38,418 nt of DNA from NORP294 sp047627915 (lineage in GTDB: Bacteria > Bacteroidota > Bacteroidia > Flavobacteriales_E > Vicingaceae): assembly GCA_047627915.1 (NCBI GenBank), contig JBLHTZ010000021.1, forward strand, positions 1 through 38,418, read 5' to 3'. The notes beneath the pieces are model-generated. The model was not told the DNA's origin. It saw only the letters and a program-made list of their open reading frames with translations, and did not search any database. A program made the position numbers and the translations under genes. This document shows, piece after piece, positions 28,622-34,451 of this stretch; within the stretch, counting starts at the first letter, position 1, and every line of letters starts with the position of its first letter.

Positions 28622-29536
28622 ATGCTACACGGAACCCACAACGCTTTAGAAGATCCTCGAAATGAGGAAATAACTATATCAATTAACGGAGAATTCTTTA
28701 AAAGAAACGAGGCGAAAATTTCTGTTTTCGACAGCGGTTATTTAGTTGGCGATGGAATTTGGGAAGGTTTTCGACTGAAAAAAGGAAAACTCATTTTCAT
28801 TAAAGAACATTTAAACCGTTTATGGCAGTCTGCCAAAGCGGTGCACATGAACTTTCCTTTTACAAAAGAAGAGTTGGTGCAGCAAGTTTGGAACATACTG
28901 AATGAAAACAGAATGAGCGACGGTGTGCACATACGTTTAATGATTACACGTGGAATTAAAAAAACACCTTCTCAAGATCCTCGGTTAACCATTTCAGGGC
29001 CTAATGTGGTAATTATACCTGAATATAAAAAGGCCGATGAAAGCACAAAAAACAAGGGAATTACCTTATTTACCTCTACCATAAGAAGAGGCTCTCCCGA
29101 CTATTTAGACCCACGGCTCAATTGCCACAGTAAATTACACGAAGTGCAAGCCTTAATTCAAGCCATTGAAGCGGGCTACGATGAAGCTTTAATGTTGGAC
29201 GTAAATGGATTTGTTTCTACCTGTAATGCCACCAACTTTTTTATGGTAAAAAACGGTGAGGTCTGGACTTCTACCGGAGAATACTGCATGAACGGAATTA
29301 CCAGAGGAAACATTATTCGGGTATGTGAAGAAAATAACATTCCAGTTTTTCAAAAAAACTTCTCGCTTTTTGAAGTTTACGATGCCGACGAATGTTTTGT
29401 GACCGGTTCTTTTGGAGGCGTAACGCCTGTTACCAAGGTTGACGGTAGGAGCATTGACAATCACCAAAATTCGTCCATGTCGTTAATCCTATCTGAATTA
29501 TACGAACAATTGGTGCAACGAGAAATAGACGCTTAG
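28622..29536 (+). CDS. Class IV aminotransferase-like protein with replaced PLP-binding residues
   Basis: This 304-residue protein has the fold-type IV aminotransferase pattern: INGEFFKRNEAKISVFDSGY (21-40), EGFRLKKGKLIFIKEHLNRL (48-67), GYDEALMLDVNGFVS (185-199) and GITRGNII (225-232). Aligned by hand from GYDEA backwards, the catalytic Schiff-base lysine of branched-chain or D-amino-acid aminotransferases falls on or next to N167 in RLNCHSKLHE. The nearest Lys is K171, four residues later. The glutamate that contacts the PLP ring nitrogen (SEG in IlvE) aligns with T200 (VSTCNATNFF). The protein may therefore bind PLP differently or not be an aminotransferase. It is followed after two bases by the sulfotransferase-like gene, a pairing that recalls plant fusion proteins annotated as branched-chain aminotransferase-like. 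Confidence 0.8.
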   Translation: MLHGTHNALEDPRNEEITISINGEFFKRNEAKISVFDSGYLVGDGIWEGFRLKKGKLIFIKEHLNRLWQSAKAVHMNFPFTKEELVQQVWNILNENRMSDGVHIRLMITRGIKKTPSQDPRLTISGPNVVIIPEYKKADESTKNKGITLFTSTIRRGSPDYLDPRLNCHSKLHEVQALIQAIEAGYDEALMLDVNGFVSTCNATNFFMVKNGEVWTSTGEYCMNGITRGNIIRVCEENNIPVFQKNFSLFEVYDADECFVTGSFGGVTPVTKVDGRSIDNHQNSSMSLILSELYEQLVQREIDA

Positions 29537-29538
29537 CA

Positions 29539-30261
29539 ATGGAGAGTAGTAAACGAATTTGCATGTGGGCATGTCCTAGAAACATTTCCACTACCATGAT
29601 GTACGCTTTCGCTCAGCGGAATGACACCAAAGTATACGATGAACAATTGTATGCGCATTACTTAGCTAACACAAAAGCAAAAGAATATCACCCAGGAGTT
29701 GAGGAAATTCTTGCAGCAGATGAAAATGACGGTCAAAAAGTAATTGATGCCATGCTACAAAATAATGCAGCGCCCGTATTATTTTACAAACAAATGACAC
29801 ATCATTTACTCGACCTAGATCGAAGTTTCATGTCCTCTGTTCAACATATTTTGCTGACAAGAGAACCAAAAGAGATGCTTCCCTCCTTTGCTGCAGTTAT
29901 TGAAAAACCGAAGTTAGCTGACACAGGCTATCAACATCATAATGATTTGGTAGACTATTTTGAGAAAAACGACATTCCGTTTACCGTTATTGATTCTAAA
30001 AGCGTGCTTTTAAACCCTAAAAACCAACTTCAACAATTGTGTAGTAACCTAAGCATAGAATTTCAAGAAGCAATGCTCTCGTGGAAAAAAGGCCCAAGAC
30101 TCGAAGATGGTGTTTGGGCTAAATATTGGTACAACAGCATTCACAACTCGACGGGATTTTTGGAATACAAAGCGAAAGTGCTGGTTTTCCCTGAAGATCT
30201 AAAGCCTTTATTGGATGAATGCTTGCCCTATTATGAACGTTTAAAGGCATTAGCAATTTAA
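29539..30261 (+). CDS. Sulfotransferase-like P-loop protein
   Basis: This 240-residue cytoplasmic protein starts with a sulfotransferase-like 5'-phosphosulfate loop (MWACPRNISTTMMYAFAQR, residues 9-27). The segment LLTREPKEMLPSFAAVI (about 111-127) matches the 3'-phosphate-binding RxPxxxxxS pattern. The family includes HAD-like 'sulfotransferase family' proteins of bacteria and the N-terminal half of plant branched-chain-aminotransferase-like proteins, as I recall them. Transfer of a sulfuryl group from PAPS is the family activity, but neither acceptor nor donor use can be read here. It begins two bases after the aminotransferase-like gene, so the two are surely co-transcribed. Confidence 0.78.
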   Translation: MESSKRICMWACPRNISTTMMYAFAQRNDTKVYDEQLYAHYLANTKAKEYHPGVEEILAADENDGQKVIDAMLQNNAAPVLFYKQMTHHLLDLDRSFMSSVQHILLTREPKEMLPSFAAVIEKPKLADTGYQHHNDLVDYFEKNDIPFTVIDSKSVLLNPKNQLQQLCSNLSIEFQEAMLSWKKGPRLEDGVWAKYWYNSIHNSTGFLEYKAKVLVFPEDLKPLLDECLPYYERLKALAI

Positions 30262-30531
30262 TAAGATAGCAAAAAATCCTTCGGTATACATTATTACTTC
30301 TCTATTAATAGGTGGCATCTTATTCTTCAACTTATCAAATAAGATAATCCTCACTTCATCTATCTAATTTCACTTGTCGATTCTTCATGTCGATTCTTTC
30401 CAATTTATTGCCTTTTCTCCTACTTTCAATTCTCTCCTATTTTGATAAACGGTCCAATTAAGGTATAAATGAATTTATCTCACAAAAATATTATTGATAT
30501 TTTTATACCTATTATTCAGAAACTTAACCAC

Positions 30532-30539
30532 TATATTTG
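30532..30539 (+). promoter_or_regulatory. Upstream -7 box TATATTTG
   Basis: TATATTTG matches TAnnTTTG about 93 bases before the DUF4252-like start. The surrounding 14 bases ACTATATTTGGTCT recur exactly at 37290-37303 before the lipoprotein gene. No good -33 element is seen. Confidence 0.4.
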
Positions 30540-30594
30540 GTCTAATTTTAATTTTATTTGGTACTATGTATTGCATAATACCTTTTTTTAACCA

Positions 30595-30602
30595 TATCTT
30601 TG
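30595..30602 (+). promoter_or_regulatory. Bacteroidota promoter for the DUF4252-PadR-PspC operon
   Basis: TATCTTTG is a full match to TAnnTTTG. A TTG at 30571-30573 lies 21 bases upstream as a -33 candidate. Transcription would start near 30608, leaving a leader of about 25 bases before the ATG at 30632. Confidence 0.6.
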
Positions 30603-30631
30603 CGGGGCAGTAGTACTAAAAAACTATTATT

Positions 30632-31084
30632 ATGAAAAAACTTACAAGCCTTATTTTAATTTCTGCCTTGAGCATTTCAATTTCTATGGCAGGTGAAGGA
30701 AACGAAAAGCTTTACACAAAACTTAAAGCAAATCATACTGAAACATTCAGCATGAGTCTTTCTAAAAGCATGATTGACTTTTTTGACATGGACTTAGATT
30801 TCAACGGAAAAGAAAAACTGATTACAGGAGATTTTCACGAAGGAAAAATGATTGTACTAGAAGATGTCAATTCTGTTGAAAGCATCACAAAAATATTTAC
30901 ATCTGAGAAGTACGAATTAATCGAGGATGAAGAAGAAAACATGAATGCCGACAATGGAGAAGTATTCTTATACGTCATGAGAAACGGAAAGAATGTTTCT
31001 GAAGCTCATTTTCTCGTAGTGAATGAAGACGGAAAAGTAACCGTGCTCTCCGTATTAGGCGATATTAAAATTAAAAACAAATAA
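30632..31084 (+). CDS. DUF4252-like small exported protein
   Basis: This 150-residue protein has a signal peptide (MKKLTSLILISALSISISMA). The rest is a small mixed domain: the FSMSLSKSMIDFFDMDLDFNG region, then EVFLYVMRNGKNVSEAHFLVV and a closing VTVLSVLGDIKIKN. The last part resembles the end of DUF4252 proteins (KFYV...SELLMFV...LLSLTGDI) common in Bacteroidota, which are often encoded beside envelope-stress or sigma-factor genes. No lipobox cysteine is present, so it should be periplasmic. It is the first gene of the operon with PadR and PspC. Confidence 0.65.
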   Translation: MKKLTSLILISALSISISMAGEGNEKLYTKLKANHTETFSMSLSKSMIDFFDMDLDFNGKEKLITGDFHEGKMIVLEDVNSVESITKIFTSEKYELIEDEEENMNADNGEVFLYVMRNGKNVSEAHFLVVNEDGKVTVLSVLGDIKIKNK

Positions 31085-31101
31085 AATAATAACAAGCTCC
31101 T

Positions 31102-31437
31102 ATGAAAATAGAAAACACAAAAGCGCAGATGCGCAAGGGGGTGCTTGAGTATTGTATTCTTTCTATTCTAGAATCAAATGAAGCTTACCCTTCAGAGATT
31201 ATTGAAAAGCTGAAAGAAGGAAAGTTAATTGTGGTGGAAGGAACACTTTACCCACTATTAACCAGACTAAAAAATGCAGGACTACTCAAGTACAGATGGG
31301 AAGAATCAAAATCAGGCCCACCAAGAAAATATTACTCATTAACTGAAGTCGGTGTAGAATTTCTAAAAGAATTAGAAACCACCTGGAACGAATTAATGAA
31401 TGCAGTCAACCTAACAAGAAAAAAGAATCCTAAATAA
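31102..31437 (+). CDS. PadR-family transcriptional regulator
   Basis: This 111-residue protein covers the PadR winged-helix domain: RKGVLEYCILSILESNEAYPSEI, then LIVVEGTLYPLLTRLKNAGLL and GPPRKYYSLTEVG. The EGTLYPLLTRL recognition helix and PPRKYY wing are diagnostic. PadR proteins of this short type usually repress their own operon and neighbouring membrane-protein genes, so autoregulation at the 30532-30602 promoter region is the natural inference. It starts 17 bases after the DUF4252-like gene and ends 14 bases before the PspC gene. Confidence 0.92.
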   Translation: MKIENTKAQMRKGVLEYCILSILESNEAYPSEIIEKLKEGKLIVVEGTLYPLLTRLKNAGLLKYRWEESKSGPPRKYYSLTEVGVEFLKELETTWNELMNAVNLTRKKNPK

Positions 31438-31451
31438 TAAAACAAACCGCA

Positions 31452-33311
31452 ATGAACAAGACAGTTACAGCCAATATTAGTGGTGTGGTTTTCCATATAG
31501 AAGCCGATGCATACGAAAAGTTGCATCAGTACCTAAACACCATAAAGACTTACTTCAGAGACTCTGACGGAACAGAAGAAATCATGTCAGACATTGAAGC
31601 CAGAATAGCCGAACTTTTTAAAGAAAAATTAGGCCTTGGTAGAGATGTGATCACCATGGAGAATGTGAAACAAGTAGTAGAGATTATGGGTGAACCAGAA
31701 GCCTACATAGACGAAGAAAATACTGAAAGCTATACCAATAGCGATAAGGGTTTCTATAACGAACAAAGAGAACAACAACATACCAATTTCTCTTCTAGAA
31801 AGCTCTACAGAGATGAAGATGACAATGCATTAGGCGGCGTTTGCTCTGGGCTAGGTTACTATTTTGGAATTGACCGAATTTGGTTGAGAATAGGTTTCTT
31901 AATCTCTGTATTTGGTTTTGGAACAGGGTTCTTCTTATACCTTATCTTATGGGCAATTATCCCAAAAGCAAAAACCACCTCCGAAAAATTGGAGATGAAA
32001 GGAGAGCCGATCAACGTTGAAAACATTGGGAATACCATTAAAGACGAATTCAACAATTTTAAAAAAAAAGTAGATAGCAACGATACGCGGCAGTTTGTTA
32101 AAAAAACGGAAAGTGCTGCCATGAGGTTCTTTATTTTCTTGGGAAATGTGCTAAAATTCTTCTTTAAGTTTTTAGGTAAGGTATTGGGCTTAGCTTTTAT
32201 CCTTGCTGCAATTGCAGGAATTATAACGCTAATTGTATTTCTATTAGGTGGTCCGTTTGACATGACGATTAACAATGCCAACTTCAACCACTTTTGGACA
32301 ACAGACATTGCTCAATTGTACTTTACGTCGAACAGCATGTTCTACATGGGGCTGATTGGTATATTAATGGTAGCAATTGTTCCCCTTGCAGGAACCTTAT
32401 ATCTAGGAGCTAGACTTTTAGTGAATGTTCCAAGTTCAAACCGCGTTATTAATTTGAGTGCCATCTCAATGTTAGTAATAGGAACCATATTGATCTCAAT
32501 TTCTGCAACTACAACTGCTGCTGACTATTCAATGGAACAGCGAAAAACAGAAACGATTAATTTACCTGAGCTACAAAGTGATACCATCTATTTAGGGTCT
32601 ATTGGTAACACCTACTCTGCGAACAGAAGTGGCGCTGAAGATGTGTTTATTGAAAATGATGAAATATTCATGGACGAAATTGTAGTGGATGTTGTCAAGA
32701 GTAGAAGTTTAGGATACGAATTGCGTATGAGAAAATCAGCAAATGGTAAAAGCAGAAAACTAGCAGGATTAAGAGCTGAAAACATTATGGTAGAATATAC
32801 CGTAGAAGATAATAAGCTAAATATAAGTCCTCTAATTTCTGTTCCATTTAAAGATAGAGTAAGGGACCAAGAGGTTAAAATAAGTTTAGGCTTACCAATT
32901 GGAACTACGGTTTATTTGACTGAGTCTGCAAACGATATTATTTATGATATTGAGAACGAGACCAACATGTACGATCGTAATATGATAGGCCACTATTGGA
33001 AAATGACAGAGGGAGGGTTAATCTGCACAGATTGTGTCGCAAGTGATTACCGAAGAAATAGAATTCCAGATAGGCTGAAGCGATTAGAAATTAGCGAATT
33101 AGAAAGTTTAGAAAGTTTGATTGGATTAGAAAAGCTATTGGAATTAAAGAATTTACAAGGCCTAGAAAAGCTTCAAGAATTAGAGAAGCTAGGCCAACTA
33201 GAAAAATTAAAAGAGCTAAAAAAACTAGGTCAAATTCTAAAAGATGAAGATTTAGAAAACTTGGAATTAAAGATTAAGTCTAACGGTTCAGAAATCAACA
33301 TTAGTTTATAA
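31452..33311 (+). CDS. PspC-domain membrane protein with C-terminal every-third-residue leucine repeat
   Basis: This is a 619-residue protein. Residues 1-90 form a small cytoplasmic domain (TVTANISGVVFHIEADAYEK; MSDIEARIAELFKEKL). Residues 116-176 form the PspC domain (KLYRDEDDNALGGVCSGLGY, then a membrane helix ending LILWAIIP). Three further membrane helices lie at about 235-260, 290-320 and 330-355. Residues about 360-540 form a beta-rich exported domain with a CTDC pair. Residues 550-595 form a strict (Leu-x-x) repeat. PspC proteins sense or respond to inner-membrane stress in the phage-shock system. In Bacteroidota they are often paired with PadR regulators, as here. The C-terminal repeat is not part of any PspC protein I know. 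Confidence 0.88.
   Translation: MNKTVTANISGVVFHIEADAYEKLHQYLNTIKTYFRDSDGTEEIMSDIEARIAELFKEKLGLGRDVITMENVKQVVEIMGEPEAYIDEENTESYTNSDKGFYNEQREQQHTNFSSRKLYRDEDDNALGGVCSGLGYYFGIDRIWLRIGFLISVFGFGTGFFLYLILWAIIPKAKTTSEKLEMKGEPINVENIGNTIKDEFNNFKKKVDSNDTRQFVKKTESAAMRFFIFLGNVLKFFFKFLGKVLGLAFILAAIAGIITLIVFLLGGPFDMTINNANFNHFWTTDIAQLYFTSNSMFYMGLIGILMVAIVPLAGTLYLGARLLVNVPSSNRVINLSAISMLVIGTILISISATTTAADYSMEQRKTETINLPELQSDTIYLGSIGNTYSANRSGAEDVFIENDEIFMDEIVVDVVKSRSLGYELRMRKSANGKSRKLAGLRAENIMVEYTVEDNKLNISPLISVPFKDRVRDQEVKISLGLPIGTTVYLTESANDIIYDIENETNMYDRNMIGHYWKMTEGGLICTDCVASDYRRNRIPDRLKRLEISELESLESLIGLEKLLELKNLQGLEKLQELEKLGQLEKLKELKKLGQILKDEDLENLELKIKSNGSEINISL
33099..33236 (+). repeat. Protein-level (Leu-x-x)16 repeat inside the PspC gene
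   Basis: Codons 550 to 595 place Leu at every third position fifteen times in a row, then Ile (LESLESLIGLEKLLELKN and onwards). The fillers are mostly E, K, Q, G and S. The leucine codons are mixed (TTA, TTG, CTA, CTT), which argues for selection on the protein rather than recent expansion of a 9-base DNA unit. Confidence 0.9.
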
Positions 33312-33321
33312 TCAACCAATT

Positions 33322-33486
33322 ATGAAAACGAAAAAGCTACTACCTTTTTTAATCTCAACTTTGTTGTTCGGTGCGTTACTATTCAGTATCACTAAGGAAA
33401 AAACTCAGGAGGATAAAAAAGAAGAATTAAATAATTCACAGAAAGCACGTTATACATTTAGTTTACAATTATTTCAAACCATTTAA
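33322..33486 (+). CDS. 54-residue single-pass membrane or exported peptide
   Basis: A short gene begins at an ATG 10 bases after the PspC stop. It starts MKTKKLLPFLISTLLFGALL, a positively charged end and one hydrophobic helix, followed by a polar tail KEKTQEDKKEELNNSQKARY and a closing FSLQLFQTI. It could be a small inner-membrane peptide or a secreted peptide; no cleavage site is obvious. I do not recognise a family. Its place at the end of the DUF4252-PadR-PspC operon, just before the structured region and terminator, supports that it is real. Confidence 0.55.
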   Translation: MKTKKLLPFLISTLLFGALLFSITKEKTQEDKKEELNNSQKARYTFSLQLFQTI

Positions 33487-33510
33487 ACGAAATCTACTGC
33501 TTTTTTTAAG

Positions 33511-33556
33511 CGTCCTCTGAACTACAGGGAAAACGTCTAACCAGACTAAGAGGATG
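33511..33556 (+). other. Structured RNA segment before the operon terminator
   Basis: CGTCCTCT (33511-33518) can pair with AGAGGATG (33549-33556), one G-U pair included. Inside it, GTCT (33535-33538) pairs with AGAC (33543-33546) around an AACC loop. Together with the hairpin at 33559 this forms a compact 84-base structured 3' end, either an untranslated tail or a small RNA. Confidence 0.35.
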
Positions 33557-33558
33557 TT

Positions 33559-33594
33559 AAATCCCGATTGTGTTGTAACAATCGGGATTTTTTT
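33559..33594 (+). terminator. Strong rho-independent terminator of the PspC operon
   Basis: A perfect 13-bp stem AAATCCCGATTGT / ACAATCGGGATTT (33559-33571 with 33578-33590) has a 6-base GTTGTA loop and runs directly into a seven-T tract (33588-33594). Confidence 0.93.
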
Positions 33595-33679
33595 ATGCCT
33601 GGCTTTTACTTATGAATCTATGAAACATTACGATACTGTTTTTTCAGTAAATTTCAATTTTACAGCATAGAAACTAGAT

Positions 33680-34276
33680 ATGAAAAAGACCGAGAAAATT
33701 TTACTACTGATCGCTTTACTAGGTTTAACCTTTAAATTGTTTCACTGGCCCGGAGCTTCCGCGTTATTAATCCTTTCATTATCGGCTCTTTCTGTTTTTT
33801 ATATGTATTTCAGTTTTGCATTTTTCAATGGAATTGAACTTCGAAAAGTATTCAAAAAGGAAAGCTATACAGGAATTAGCACATTAAGAATTGTTGGAGC
33901 AATTGGAACTGGTTTGGGATTAAGTGTTGCCCTAGTTGGAATTCTCTTCAAACTTTCCTTTTGGCCTGGAGCTACTATGCAATTAATAACAGGATTAGCT
34001 GTTCTTTTAATTGTAACGGTAATCTCATTCTTTAAACTGAAAAATAGCAATGACGGTTATTATTTCAAGGTATTAAAAAGAGCAGTTCCTGTAGTCTCCA
34101 TTTGCATTACTTTAATCTACATTCCCACTCAAGTCTGGTTAGAATTACGCTACCCAAATAATCCAGAATATGTACAAGCTTTGATAGAAGCTGAAGCAAA
34201 CCCTAGCAATTCAGAGCTTTGGGAAAAGGTGGATGAAGAAAAAGAGAAAATGATGGAAGAGAAGAATAATTACTAA
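33680..34276 (+). CDS. Small polytopic membrane protein with two GldL-like FK...WPGA motifs
   Basis: This 198-residue protein has five predicted membrane helices and a charged, acidic C-terminal tail (EKVDEEKEKMMEEKNNY). Two near-identical motifs stand at the end of hydrophobic segments: FKLFHWPGA (18-26) and FKLSFWPGA (90-98). The T9SS/gliding motor protein GldL has a similar FK...HWPGA motif between its two helices, by my recollection. Here the unit occurs twice, as if duplicated, and the length and tail differ from GldL. It stands alone with no other gld genes nearby. Function is unknown; a relation to the GldL membrane hairpin is inferred. Confidence 0.7.
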   Translation: MKKTEKILLLIALLGLTFKLFHWPGASALLILSLSALSVFYMYFSFAFFNGIELRKVFKKESYTGISTLRIVGAIGTGLGLSVALVGILFKLSFWPGATMQLITGLAVLLIVTVISFFKLKNSNDGYYFKVLKRAVPVVSICITLIYIPTQVWLELRYPNNPEYVQALIEAEANPSNSELWEKVDEEKEKMMEEKNNY

Positions 34277-34332
34277 TCTGATTAGTACCAATCAAAGTAG
34301 TCCAAATGCTCATTATAACCTTGTATTATTTG

Positions 34333-34447
34333 GTCATTGCCAATGACGTGGAACGGAATGCGGCAATCGGTTTCTAGTTAACCAGATTGCTTCATGCCTC
34401 GCAATGACGAATTAATTAGCCTATGATCATTGATTAATTAGTCATTG
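34333..34447. repeat. Palindromic REP-like intergenic element
   Basis: The outer arms GTCATTG (34333-34339) and CAATGAC (34402-34408) enclose an inner stem GCAATCGGTT (34363-34372) with AACC-A-GATTGC (34380-34390). A third arm GTCATTG (34441-34447) forms a second imperfect inverted repeat, about 15 bp, with 34402-34416. The TTGC...CTCGCAATGACG style is like repeated intergenic elements seen in many Bacteroidota genomes. It lies between the convergent WPGA-motif and metalloprotease genes and may also stop transcription. Confidence 0.6.
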
Positions 34448-34451
34448 GCAA

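Larger units (their letters stand above)
30262..30631. other. 370-bp AT-rich intergenic region with two promoter-like boxes and small repeats
   Basis: No coding frame of note is seen. An 11-base direct repeat TGTCGATTCTT occurs at 30375-30385 and 30388-30398. A hairpin AAAAATAT / ATATTTTT (30484-30491 with 30497-30504) is enclosed by GGTATA (30462-30467) and TATACC (30504-30509). Two TAnnTTTG boxes follow at 30532 and 30595. The region separates the sulfotransferase-like pair from the DUF4252-PadR-PspC operon and probably holds the operon's control sites, perhaps for the PadR regulator. Confidence 0.5.

Noticed and set aside
30375..30398. Short tandem repeat as a recombination or attachment site
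   Set aside because: Two 11-base copies in low-complexity AT/TC-rich DNA, with no integrase or tRNA nearby, are not enough.
31859..32308. 149-codon open frame on the minus strand
   Set aside because: It is antisense to the PspC domain and membrane helices; its Lys/Ile-rich content is what a reversed membrane gene gives.
33099..33236. Leucine-rich repeat domain or coiled coil in the PspC protein
   Set aside because: LRR units are 20-24 residues with an Asn position, and coiled coils need 3-4 spacing; strict 3-residue spacing fits neither.
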